Positions 18,001 through 25,524 of a stretch of DNA of 34,644 nucleotides are shown piece after piece (the stretch's first letter is position 1; the number at the start of each line of letters is the position of its first letter). This stretch comes from an uncultured Brachyspira sp. (GTDB lineage: Bacteria > Spirochaetota > Brachyspiria > Brachyspirales > Brachyspiraceae). Under the pieces are notes generated by a model, which ran no database searches, was not told where the DNA came from, and saw only the letters and a list, made by a program, of their open reading frames with translations. Both the position numbers and the translations under genes were made by a program. Where the stretch lies: positions 1 to 34,644 of the forward strand of contig NZ_CASEGO010000014.1 of assembly GCF_949287625.1 (NCBI RefSeq). The letters run 5' to 3'.

Positions 18001-18212
18001 GCATTTTCTACAACCCTAGTTACAGATTTCTCTACCTCTTCTGGTCCTGCATTCTCATATTCTGTTCTTACAGTTATATAAGGAAGCTCCATATCTGGCA
18101 GGAAATCTACTGCTAATTTGCTTAAACTTACAAAACCTAATATCAATACTGCTATCATACACATAAAAACCGCCACGGGTCTTTTTACTACCAATTCTAT
18201 AAAATTTCTCAT
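15060..18212 (-). CDS. RND (HAE1/AcrB-like) efflux pump, inner-membrane component
   Basis: A 1050-residue RND transporter that drives export across the envelope with the proton gradient, normally as the inner-membrane part of a tripartite pump. It has TM1 at about 10-30 (VAVFMCMIAVLILGFVSL), two large periplasmic loops and two six-helix bundles. TM4 holds GMMVDNSIVVLENIF with the proton-relay Asp at about 399. GIVVNNGIVLIDYMNQ and LTTILGLLPMALSGG mark TM10-TM11. A good AGGGGTG ribosome site precedes the ATG. No membrane-fusion or outer-membrane partner gene is present in the window. A degenerate ECF-type promoter lies at 18282-18310. It is the intact relative of the pseudogene at 801-3916; the substrate is unknown. 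Confidence 0.93.
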   Translation of the reverse strand: MRNFIELVVKRPVAVFMCMIAVLILGFVSLSKLAVDFLPDMELPYITVRTEYENAGPEEVEKSVTRVVENAVATVSDINTITSTSQEGESSVFIEFNWGTDLAVATADVREAIDGIKNSLPDDADSPTVFKFSTDMMPVMEIAFFGTDNLGALYTLIDNQILNKIEQASGVARAEIRGGLKTEMKVDLVLNRLHAYGIDINSIVSLLSSENQNLSGGETYEGVYKYTLRTMGEFTTVEDIENTVVALKTNDTPIKLKDIGRVYQGYSDDSEIVKINGMPAISVSVNKESGGNTVNVSKAVQRQLANLTLPEGVEYEILFNNADNVNESINGVLDTAWQGGLFAVIILMLYLWNIKTVSIIAISIPISIIITFTLMYFMGITLNIISLSGLVLGIGMMVDNSIVVLENIFYYRNNGYGKYSSAINGTSSVALAISASTLTTIAVFLPFLFVEGQTGQLFRDLCITVTVSMIGSLFVALTIVPMLGARLVTNKKTKFLIPIENFVNKNFHDRVNNLYSSVLHYSIKHKKKVLISSLSVVLVIIALGLTFIGKEGFPTSDEGQFKIDVEMPVGTKSEQTQSFVTRMESDIQNLIGEDFDRMQSRVQSGSDENKAEIRVQLRDKSEGRKKSVDEYIEFTRNALVSYPAQINIAAITTSAINSGGRNGGTGGNEIEIELVGDDLDKATEIANNIINVISDIEGIREPRLSRDDSNPELKIYVNREIAAKMGINVNTIANIIKTSFAGTTATTMTPANSDVTDIDVNVQLGEPDRLNIDDISRLMIPTTSGIVPISSIATVEKSYGPTEIERKDSTRITTIKASGYNRALSEIMTDVQEKIKQEVFIPSGFNINYTGDFEDMNDAFLQLLQALILALVLVYAIMASQFESFIAPFVIALAIPFGFAGSLIALFIGRQTLSVYSGIGFIVLIGIVVNNGIVLIDYMNQLMHEKRISGDEAALESGPRRLRPVLMTTLTTILGLLPMALSGGSGNEMYQPLSLAILGGLLLSTAFTLVIVPTVYAAIRNKIPLKDYEQKDLESRDDFANYDTINAAGK

Positions 18213-18281
18213 TCGCTTTTCACCCCTAATATTAAATATATAGCATACAATCTATTTTTTTATTTTATTATTTATTTAGTC

Positions 18282-18310
18282 TTTAGACGAATAAAATAAA
18301 AAAAAGTTTT
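18282..18310 (-). promoter_or_regulatory. Candidate ECF sigma promoter P4 (degenerate)
   Basis: On the minus strand, AAAACTTTT (complement of about 18302-18310), a 16-base gap counted from AAAAC, and CGTCTAAA (18282-18289). The -10 block and spacing match P1-P3, but GG of the -35 is replaced by AA. It lies about 70 bases upstream of the intact RND gene. The rest of 18213-18487 holds no gene; a short CCTAAACAATTATA-like remnant of the GC-rich repeat's left end occurs at about 18370-18400. Confidence 0.45.
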
Positions 18311-18487
18311 AAACACATACATTTTATATGCTGAAATTTTGTATATATATACAGTGTATAATAAATAATTATAACCTAAACAATTATATTTATCAATTTT
18401 GCAGACTTATTTCAAAACTAATTTTATTTATAATACCATCACCTCAAATACTAAATAGTCAAATACATTTAATGATAATACTAAAAA

Positions 18488-21400
18488 TCAATCTGAAATA
18501 TTCTTTAATATGCTAATAATCATAGATATAGATAAAATTATAGTAATTAATATAAGAATAATATTAAGGACATTATAAACTTCAGTATTAAAAGTGCCTA
18601 TATACTTTATTATAACAAGTAAAACTCCTACAAATCCTCCAAACATACCGTATAATTTAAGTCTAGTTAAATATTTCTTTGCAAAAGAATTAAATACGTC
18701 ATGTATATTTTTAGCATTCATCTTATCTATCTCTTCTTTTGTAATAGAAGAAAAATCTATTGCCTCTATAATTAAATTAATATCATCTTCAGCACAATTA
18801 ATAATCAAATTAAGAAAATAATATTTTAATTTATCATCTATAAGAAAAGGCATATCATTTCTAAGTTTTGAAACTATTTTTTTTATCTCTTCAGATATAC
18901 TTGAGTTTATATATTCATTTTTATCTAAATCATCAAGAATGTTATAAATAGATTTTATAAAGTTGTTCAAATCAATTAAATTATCATCATTTGATATATA
19001 AAGTAAAACACTCTCTATATCTGAGTATTTAAAAATATCTTTTAATATATCATCAAAATATTTTTCTATATTCAAACACTCTTTTATAGTAGCAGGATAT
19101 AATGAGCTTTCTATATAATTTTTAATATCTTCTGTAACTTTATCTCTGTTATTATAAATATTGATGCATAATTCTCTAATGAGTTCATAAAAATAAATAT
19201 CAGTGTTTTCCAAAAAGGAGTGAGTATACTTTTCTATCAATTTAGAATCTATATTCTTAACAGAAAAATCAAATAACTTATCAAAAACATTTAGTATCAA
19301 ATCCTGATTATTATTTATAGTGTCATTTAAATATTTTCTTAAGCTATTTTCTTCATAAAGTTTTTCATTATTATTTCCTATAAAATAAGAAACATTTTTA
19401 GATAAAATATTTTCATCTAAAAAATTAAAACTTATATTCATAATATCATATTTCATATCATCAATAAAAATAGGAATCTTTTTATTAATTAAATTTAATA
19501 TTATTCTGTCTGTCAAATCTATAACCAAATCATTTTTTAATGGAATATCTTTTATAATTGTTTCTCTTATCTCATACCTATTTTCTAATAATGTTTCATT
19601 TAATTTTTTACTCATCATAGAAAATATAAACTCACTATTAGACTTTACAAGGTTTACAATCTCTCCTCCAAACATTTCTTTTATTTTTTTACTGCTGTTT
19701 TTTGATATCTCATCATCAAGAAAATATATAACAATATAAAATATTCTCTCTCTTACAGAATTTGAATTAATAGCTTTTAGAGCATTTAAAACTATTATAT
19801 TTTTAAATTTGCTTAAATCTTTTATATTATCTCTTATTATATTTTTTATAATGTCTTTTAAGTTTATAATATTAATATTAGAGAGTGATGATTTTAATAC
19901 TGAAAATATATTATTATTTATATAATTTATTAATATTTCTTTATTATTTTTTATAATATTATAGAGATAATTATTTTTGATAATCAAATCAATAATACCA
20001 GTCTTTATAAAATCAATATTATTAGTTATAATACCATTAATACTTTCTTTTAAATATGCAAATATATTTAATTTATTTATTTTATCATCTTCAAGCATAT
20101 AATTAAAAAACTTTTTATAATTATCTTTTATCAAATTATCTTCTATATCTTTTTTATTTTCTAAAATATTAATAATACCCTCTTTTTCCATAAGCCTGTC
20201 ATTAACAAAATCAGACATTGAAGATGCAAATCTGCTTTTCTCGCATGCAACTGCCCCCCAAAAAACTTTTTTCTTTATGCCGAATAAAGGTTCATAAGGC
20301 TTGAATATAGAATAAATAGCAAGAACATTAGTTATAAAGCCTATAAAAGTATATACCAAAGGTTCTGCTATATAATTTAAATATCCTAAAGAAGGATTAA
20401 ATGAATTAACTGGAAATAAATATGCTGTTAATAGTCCGAATACAAAGCCCAAAAAAGCCCCCAATATATTTATAGGTTCTAATTCCTTACCCATAAAATC
20501 ATTAGCCATTTTTGCTATTTCATCTTTATCTAATTTGCCCATATTGTTTTTTATTGTTTTTATTACAATAGAATCTATTACTGATGAAATAAAGTCTTTC
20601 TCTTTATTTATAAAATTTATTATTGAACTATATGCATTATTATCCAAAAAATTATCTATTTGTTTTTCTTTTTTTATAATTATTTCATTTATATTATAGT
20701 CAGAATATTTATCTATAATTGTTTCAAATAAATTAATTATATCCTCATAAACAGAATTATTAAATAAATCATTAATAGTTTTTCCTTTATATTTTAAGTA
20801 TATATTATATAGATAATCTTCTATACTTGATTTATTTTCTTTAATGATAATACTAATATCAAAGCTATAAAAAAACTTATTTAATGCTTCTTCATCTATA
20901 GAATCTATTTTTTTATATATAAGTAATGAAGCCTTGTCAAAATTTGAAACAGCATATTTAATAATCTCTTTTTCCAAAAAGCTGTATAATTCTTTTATCA
21001 TATAAGAATCGGCTAATGAACTTATATTCATATTCAATAACTTTTCTATCAAAGAATTAGGAAACTCTTTTATATTGAAAATAATAATATCTCTTAAAGT
21101 ATTTTTTAAAGTCTCTTCATTAACCTCAATACTTTTTAATATGCTTGATATTTTTGTATTATTAAGATAATTTATTATATCATCAGAAACAGCCTTAACT
21201 AATTTATTATTATTTTCTTTATATTTTTGGGTATATTCTATAATTTTATTAACTATTTTATATTTTGAAGCTATATCATTTAAAAAAACTTTTCTAATAG
21301 CCTTTACTATAAACTGCCAAAAAACTCCGTCTATATTTTCTATTTCTTCATCAACAGCCTCTTCTATAATGCATTCTAATTTTGATTTATTTTCATTTAT

Positions 21401-22312
21401 TATAGGAATTATTATATCTATTAATTTTGGAAGTATATCTGATACTATACCTTTAATTCTATTTGATATATTATGATTTAAAAGTTCATATATTGTTTTA
21501 TCAGTATTTTTTAACTTTATATAGAGTTTATCTATTACATAATAAATGATATCTTCAAATTCTTTTTTAATTGATAATTCTTTAATAATTTCTTTAATCT
21601 CTGAAACGTCATTTACAGAAAATAATTCTTTTATTTTTTTATCAGATAAAGAAGAGAAAAAATCATAAAAAAGATTTTCTATATTTGAATTATCAATTAA
21701 AGATATTAATAAACTCTCTATTTTTTTATTATTATTTGAAAGGTTTTTAAAAATATTATCAGCTATCTCTTTTAATATATCTTTATATTTTTCATCATTA
21801 TTTTTATACATCTTATTTACTGTATTTGATATAAAATGATTATTCTTCTCATAATATATAAAAGATTCTGTAATACTTTTTATAATATGTTTAAATTGAC
21901 TTTCATCTATTACCTGTTCTAATTTTATATTTTTAGATAATTCATTTAATATTATTGTTATATTTTCGTAAGCATCTTTTTTTATCCAATTTATTATATT
22001 ATCTTTAGATTCATTAAAACCTATTACATTTTTAATTTTGATATTTGTTTTTGATATTAATTGATTTTTTATTTTCTTAAAAAACTCTTTTATATTTTTT
22101 TGAAACTTATCTTTTATTATTTCTTTGTATATAGAATCATAATTTATAATCTTTTTAGAAATCATAATGCTTATTTCATCAATAAATCTGTCTTTTTCTC
22201 TAGCTATTATTCCATTATTAGAAAATAACTTTTTTAATGCTATTGTATTTGTGTAATATCCAGCGGCAGCTCCGAGAAAAGCACCTAAGATTAATTGAAA
22301 AAACAAATCCAT
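18488..22312 (-). CDS. Giant duplicated DUF445 membrane protein
   Basis: A 1274-residue protein with two DUF445 units in one chain. Unit 1 starts at the N-terminus with GAFLGAAAGYYTNTIALKKLF, the Gly-rich helix and TN-x-x-A motif typical of the family. A second copy begins near residue 610 with ILGAFLGFVFGLLTAYLFPV and GFITNVLAIYSIFKPYEPLFG, followed by FVNDRLMEKEGI, also typical. Each is followed by several hundred residues of Ile/Asn/Lys/Glu-rich helical, probably coiled-coil, sequence. Two hydrophobic segments close the protein (about 1215-1270). DUF445 proteins are usually about 400 residues, so this is a duplication plus expansion. The function of the family is not established; a scaffold spanning the periplasm is only a guess. 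It lies 18 bases after the unknown gene at 22331 and is probably co-transcribed. No terminator is evident. Confidence 0.85.
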   Translation of the reverse strand: MDLFFQLILGAFLGAAAGYYTNTIALKKLFSNNGIIAREKDRFIDEISIMISKKIINYDSIYKEIIKDKFQKNIKEFFKKIKNQLISKTNIKIKNVIGFNESKDNIINWIKKDAYENITIILNELSKNIKLEQVIDESQFKHIIKSITESFIYYEKNNHFISNTVNKMYKNNDEKYKDILKEIADNIFKNLSNNNKKIESLLISLIDNSNIENLFYDFFSSLSDKKIKELFSVNDVSEIKEIIKELSIKKEFEDIIYYVIDKLYIKLKNTDKTIYELLNHNISNRIKGIVSDILPKLIDIIIPIINENKSKLECIIEEAVDEEIENIDGVFWQFIVKAIRKVFLNDIASKYKIVNKIIEYTQKYKENNNKLVKAVSDDIINYLNNTKISSILKSIEVNEETLKNTLRDIIIFNIKEFPNSLIEKLLNMNISSLADSYMIKELYSFLEKEIIKYAVSNFDKASLLIYKKIDSIDEEALNKFFYSFDISIIIKENKSSIEDYLYNIYLKYKGKTINDLFNNSVYEDIINLFETIIDKYSDYNINEIIIKKEKQIDNFLDNNAYSSIINFINKEKDFISSVIDSIVIKTIKNNMGKLDKDEIAKMANDFMGKELEPINILGAFLGFVFGLLTAYLFPVNSFNPSLGYLNYIAEPLVYTFIGFITNVLAIYSIFKPYEPLFGIKKKVFWGAVACEKSRFASSMSDFVNDRLMEKEGIINILENKKDIEDNLIKDNYKKFFNYMLEDDKINKLNIFAYLKESINGIITNNIDFIKTGIIDLIIKNNYLYNIIKNNKEILINYINNNIFSVLKSSLSNINIINLKDIIKNIIRDNIKDLSKFKNIIVLNALKAINSNSVRERIFYIVIYFLDDEISKNSSKKIKEMFGGEIVNLVKSNSEFIFSMMSKKLNETLLENRYEIRETIIKDIPLKNDLVIDLTDRIILNLINKKIPIFIDDMKYDIMNISFNFLDENILSKNVSYFIGNNNEKLYEENSLRKYLNDTINNNQDLILNVFDKLFDFSVKNIDSKLIEKYTHSFLENTDIYFYELIRELCINIYNNRDKVTEDIKNYIESSLYPATIKECLNIEKYFDDILKDIFKYSDIESVLLYISNDDNLIDLNNFIKSIYNILDDLDKNEYINSSISEEIKKIVSKLRNDMPFLIDDKLKYYFLNLIINCAEDDINLIIEAIDFSSITKEEIDKMNAKNIHDVFNSFAKKYLTRLKLYGMFGGFVGVLLVIIKYIGTFNTEVYNVLNIILILITIILSISMIISILKNISD

Positions 22313-22330
22313 TTTTCTATATACTACTAA

Positions 22331-23389
22331 TTATTTCTCAAAAGATTCTAATTCTTTGCATAGTTTTACAAAATCTTCATAAACAGTTATAGACTGCAAA
22401 TACCGCAAATCAAGCATATATCCAGAATCAATATGCTTAAAAAATTCTGCATCCCAAAGATCAGTCTGTACAAATCCTTTTTTATAGTCATATTTATAAG
22501 GCTCAAACTTAAATGGATATGCTCTGAAGTATTTTACCTTAGCAAAACATAATTTATATATTCTAAATAATATACCTATAGTATCATTTCTATTTAAAAA
22601 TTTATCAGTAAATATTAAAGTTTTATGCGAGTTTTCTTTCTCCTGATACCATCCTCCTTCCTCTTTTTTTAAATCATATTTTTTTATAATATTATCTTTA
22701 TCCGATGAATAAAGCGAAGTAAAATCATAATCATACCTCACTTCTTCATTTATAAACTCTACACCTTCGCATACAATATAAAAATACCCGTTTATATCAT
22801 CAGCCTTAATCTTTACTATAAGAGAAGATTTTTCATCTATGATATTTTTATAATCTTTAATATCATTAAAATCATCAGAAGCATAAAACACATCATACTC
22901 ATTAGGGCAGGCATTAAAATATTTTGAACATTCTACAAGAGATGCATTTTTAAAAATTATTTCTATACTATGATAACAGCTTAAATCATTGCTGGCAACC
23001 ATATGCAAATCTTTATCATAACTAGAAATCATAAAATCAAGCCACATATTATCTTTTATAATATTATTTATATTTTTTATTCTTTCTCTTAAATTAATAA
23101 TATTAATCTCTTCAATATATTTTTGAAATTCTTCCTCCATATATTTAAAATTATTAAATGCTACTTTATCATCATGCTCTAATATTTCTATATATACAGC
23201 ATCATCTATATAAAAAAGATATTTTTTATTATCATTAAATAATAAATATCCGTTTTCAGTTTCTTTCATTTCAGCATTAATTTTAGATTTTATGTGTCTT
23301 ATCAAATAAAACATATCATTTTTGATGTTTTCGCTGTCAATGATTTTAATTTTTTTTGATTTTTCATCTAAAGAAATTATTTTATACAT
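22331..23389 (-). CDS. Hypothetical protein, partner gene of DUF445 protein
   Basis: A 352-residue soluble protein with no signal peptide or membrane segment. It is rich in Asp, Glu, Lys, Tyr and Ile. Visible features are an N-terminal beta-rich part (MYKIISLDEKSKKIKIID), a helical stretch at about 80-115 (EEEFQKYIEEINIINLRERI) and an aromatic C-terminal part (AYPFKFEPYKYDYKKGF). I recognise no family. It is the first gene of a probable two-gene operon with the DUF445 protein 18 bases downstream, which suggests a shared task. Its promoter region is divergent from the Spy-like gene at 23544. The ribosome site before the ATG is weak. Confidence 0.7.
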   Translation of the reverse strand: MYKIISLDEKSKKIKIIDSENIKNDMFYLIRHIKSKINAEMKETENGYLLFNDNKKYLFYIDDAVYIEILEHDDKVAFNNFKYMEEEFQKYIEEINIINLRERIKNINNIIKDNMWLDFMISSYDKDLHMVASNDLSCYHSIEIIFKNASLVECSKYFNACPNEYDVFYASDDFNDIKDYKNIIDEKSSLIVKIKADDINGYFYIVCEGVEFINEEVRYDYDFTSLYSSDKDNIIKKYDLKKEEGGWYQEKENSHKTLIFTDKFLNRNDTIGILFRIYKLCFAKVKYFRAYPFKFEPYKYDYKKGFVQTDLWDAEFFKHIDSGYMLDLRYLQSITVYEDFVKLCKELESFEK

Positions 23390-23426
23390 TTTTATATCCG
23401 AACCCTTTATATTTGTAATTATAATT

Positions 23427-23455
23427 ATTATAGTACAAAAAATTAGTTTTTTAAA
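23427..23455 (-). promoter_or_regulatory. Sigma-70-like promoter for the unknown/DUF445 operon
   Basis: On the minus strand, TTTAAA (23450-23455), 17-base spacer, perfect TATAAT (23427-23432), about 38 bases before the start at 23389. The -35 is weak. It lies back to back with ECF promoter P2 on the other strand. Confidence 0.4.
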
Positions 23456-23478
23456 GATTAAAAATAAAGTTATTTATA

Positions 23479-23507
23479 GGAACTTTTATCTTTTTTTATT
23501 CGTCTAA
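23479..23507 (+). promoter_or_regulatory. ECF sigma promoter P2
   Basis: GGAACTTTTA (23479-23488), 12-base T-rich spacer, CGTCTAA (23501-23507). Both blocks are identical to those of P1 and P3. Initiation would fall about 30 bases before the ATG at 23544. Confidence 0.8.
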
Positions 23508-23543
23508 AAAGTTAAACTATTGAATTTTATGAGGATTTTATGC

Positions 23544-23939
23544 ATGAAAAAAATAATAATTGCTGCTTTATTATTTGTATTTAGCAGTTTATATGCTGAG
23601 GACAATTTTTACATAAATGATAATTCATTAAAAGTTATTCATGATGCGGGAGTTGAAATAAATAAAGAACAAAGAAAAAATATTGATTTAATAGTAAAAA
23701 AATATATGCCTTATGTAAGACAATTACTATTAGAAATAAAAGATATAGAATCAAAACTTAATAATGAATATAAAAAAACTGACATTAATTTAGATGTAAT
23801 AAAGGAATTAATATTTGAAAAAAAGACAAAAGAGGCAGATTTTGACTATATTATAATGTCATGCGACTTGGATATATTAGAACTGTTTTCTAATGATGAT
23901 ATAAAAAGAATAAAATACTATATAATTTTTAAAAAATAG
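23544..23939 (+). CDS. Spy/CpxP-like periplasmic protein (short paralogue)
   Basis: A 131-residue exported protein with a clear signal peptide (MKKIIIAALLFVFSSLYA) and a mature part made of helices. It aligns along its length with the protein at 24021: GVEINKEQRKNI against GITLTDEQAEQM, DVIKELIFEKKTKEA against NILKELIRSKKEQEA, and CDLDILELF against RDLDIIDVL. It lacks exact LTxxQ motifs (INKEQ and FSNDD instead), so it is a diverged paralogue. I chose ATG 23544, which has GAGG nine bases upstream; an earlier TTG at 23520 would place extra residues before the signal peptide. Family members bind misfolded periplasmic proteins or metals. It is driven by P2 and precedes the P3 operon. Confidence 0.75.
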   Translation: MKKIIIAALLFVFSSLYAEDNFYINDNSLKVIHDAGVEINKEQRKNIDLIVKKYMPYVRQLLLEIKDIESKLNNEYKKTDINLDVIKELIFEKKTKEADFDYIIMSCDLDILELFSNDDIKRIKYYIIFKK

Positions 23940-23940
23940 G

Positions 23941-23969
23941 GGAACTTTTAACAAGTTAATATCGTCTAA
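23941..23969 (+). promoter_or_regulatory. ECF sigma promoter P3, upstream of the sigma factor operon
   Basis: GGAACTTTTA (23941-23950), 12-base spacer, CGTCTAA (23963-23969). It begins two bases after the stop codon of the first Spy-like gene. It lies 51 bases upstream of the second Spy-like gene, which is followed by the ECF sigma and anti-sigma genes. This arrangement implies positive autoregulation. Confidence 0.82.
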
Positions 23970-24020
23970 CTAATTAAAGATAACAGATGATATATAATAA
24001 GTAACAGATAAGGAGATTCT

Positions 24021-24467
24021 ATGAAAAAAATATTTTATGCGGTGTCTTTGATATTTGTATTGTCTTTATCTCTTTTAGGACAGCCCGGACCAAAAGGACC
24101 TGGACCTCATGGACCAAGACATAGAAGGGGTGCCGAATTTGATAAAAGATTAGGTCATGATCCTTTGCAGTATTTCAGAAAGATAGGTATAACACTTACT
24201 GATGAGCAGGCTGAACAGATGTATGATATAGCCATAAGATTTATCAATGAAGATGAACCTATAAGACTCGAAATAGAAAGAATAGATAATGATATAAGAA
24301 TGGAGTTGATGAAAGAAAATACTGACAGAAATATATTAAAAGAACTAATAAGAAGCAAAAAAGAGCAGGAAGCCTTGAGAGATTATTTAAGGATAGTGAG
24401 AGATTTGGATATAATAGATGTACTTACTCCGTACCAAAAGGCTTTATTAAATAAAAAAATGCAGTAA
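24021..24467 (+). CDS. Spy/CpxP-like periplasmic stress protein
   Basis: A 148-residue exported protein. A signal peptide (about 1-20) is followed by a Pro/Gly/His/Arg-rich stretch (QPGPKGPGPHGPRHRRG, 21-37) and an all-helical domain. It carries the two LTxxQ motifs that define the Spy/CpxP/ZraP group: LTDEQ (59-63) and LTPYQ (135-139). Members act in the periplasm as chaperones, stress sensors or metal-binding proteins. A good AAGGAG ribosome site precedes the ATG. It is the first gene after P3, 16 bases before the ECF sigma gene, so it is probably both a target and a possible sensor or modulator of the sigma/anti-sigma pair. Compare CnrX/CnrY/CnrH-type systems, in which a periplasmic metal sensor of related fold controls an ECF sigma. 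That parallel is inference. Confidence 0.82.
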   Translation: MKKIFYAVSLIFVLSLSLLGQPGPKGPGPHGPRHRRGAEFDKRLGHDPLQYFRKIGITLTDEQAEQMYDIAIRFINEDEPIRLEIERIDNDIRMELMKENTDRNILKELIRSKKEQEALRDYLRIVRDLDIIDVLTPYQKALLNKKMQ

Positions 24468-24483
24468 AATAGGTTTATAAGGT

Positions 24484-25035
24484 ATGAGCGGTGCTGAAAT
24501 TATGGCGTATGAAGATAATATAGAAGCTTTTAAAGCAGGTAATGAAGAAGCTTACAAAGAGCTTGTAGAAATGTATAAAAAACCGCTGTTTAATTTGGTT
24601 TATTCTATAATTTCAAACAGCGAAGAAGCTGAAGAGGTAGTGCAGGACGTTTTTGTAAGTTTCTATATAAAAAGAGAAAGTTTTGAAGGCAGAAGCAAAA
24701 TATATACTTGGCTTTACAGAGTATCTTTTAATAGGGCAGTGGATCATATAAGAAAAAGAGAAAGAGAGAAAAAATATAGAATAAAAGAATACAGAAACTC
24801 TGAAGTGCAGGAGTCCGACAATGATAATAGTATAAATAAGATTATATTAGCAGAAGCATTATCAAAACTGGAAGATGATTTTCGTATACCGCTTATGATG
24901 GCAGAATATGAAAATTATTCTTATAATGAAATATCTGAAATACTGGACTTGCCTGTTAATACAGTGAGAACCAGAATATTCAGAGCTAGGAAAAAACTTT
25001 TATCTATTATGAAAAAGATGGGGGTGACTTTATGA
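24484..25035 (+). CDS. ECF-type RNA polymerase sigma factor
   Basis: A 183-residue sigma factor with only regions 2 and 4, as in ECF (group 4, RpoE-like) sigmas. Region 2 is at about 25-95: AYKELVEMYKKPLFNLVYSI, EEAEEVVQDVFVSFY, then the core-binding and -10 recognition part IYTWLYRVSFNRAVDHIRKRERE. Region 4 (about 125-180) holds LEDDFRIPLMMAEYENYSYNEI, an SEILDLPVNTVRTRIFRARKKL helix-turn-helix that should read the GGAAC -35. The ATG at 24484 has AAGG too close upstream, so ATG 24502 is a possible alternative start. It overlaps the anti-sigma gene by four bases (ATGA). It most likely recognises P1-P3. Confidence 0.93.
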   Translation: MSGAEIMAYEDNIEAFKAGNEEAYKELVEMYKKPLFNLVYSIISNSEEAEEVVQDVFVSFYIKRESFEGRSKIYTWLYRVSFNRAVDHIRKREREKKYRIKEYRNSEVQESDNDNSINKIILAEALSKLEDDFRIPLMMAEYENYSYNEISEILDLPVNTVRTRIFRARKKLLSIMKKMGVTL

Positions 25036-25520
25036 AAAACAATCATGAATATTATGAAATGCTCATAAGCAGATATAAAGACAATGATTTAGATAGTAAT
25101 GAAATATTTGAAATGGAAAAACATCTATCTTCATGTAAATCATGTCAGAAGTTTAAAGAAGAGCTTGATTCTATGTCATCTATACTGTGCGGAAGAAAAC
25201 CTATAGTAGTGCATAAAAAGAAAATGTTTAATAAAAATAAAATAATAGCTTCTGTAGGTTCTTTGGCTGCTGCTTTATTAATATTTGCAGGTGTTAATAG
25301 CCTATATAAACAGCCTTCTGATGATAATTCTGCTTTAATAGCATCATCTGATTTGAATAGTTCTTCCTCTTCAATGAAAACAGTTATAGACTATGATATA
25401 AGCGATGAAGATTATACACCATTATCAAGCTATTTCAGCTATAGCGGTGAAGAAAATACCGATGAAGGAAGCGGAGAAATATCAATAATGTCAGCTTATA
25501 TTTATTATATGGGCAAATAA
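25032..25520 (+). CDS. Membrane-bound zinc-finger anti-sigma factor
   Basis: A 162-residue protein with an N-terminal ZAS domain: H31-x3-C35-x2-C38 (HLSSCKSC) binds zinc in many anti-sigma factors and holds the cognate ECF sigma. One membrane segment follows at about 71-88 (IIASVGSLAAALLIFAGV). The C-terminal half (about 90-162), Ser/Asp/Glu-rich, would be periplasmic. The start codon overlaps the sigma stop codon, so the two are translationally coupled at near-equal amounts. Release of the sigma probably follows a periplasmic signal, perhaps by proteolysis or by contact with the Spy-like protein; that step is inference. It converges with purN, with four bases between the stops and no terminator hairpin. 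Confidence 0.9.
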   Translation: MKNNHEYYEMLISRYKDNDLDSNEIFEMEKHLSSCKSCQKFKEELDSMSSILCGRKPIVVHKKKMFNKNKIIASVGSLAAALLIFAGVNSLYKQPSDDNSALIASSDLNSSSSSMKTVIDYDISDEDYTPLSSYFSYSGEENTDEGSGEISIMSAYIYYMGK

Positions 25521-25524
25521 AAAA

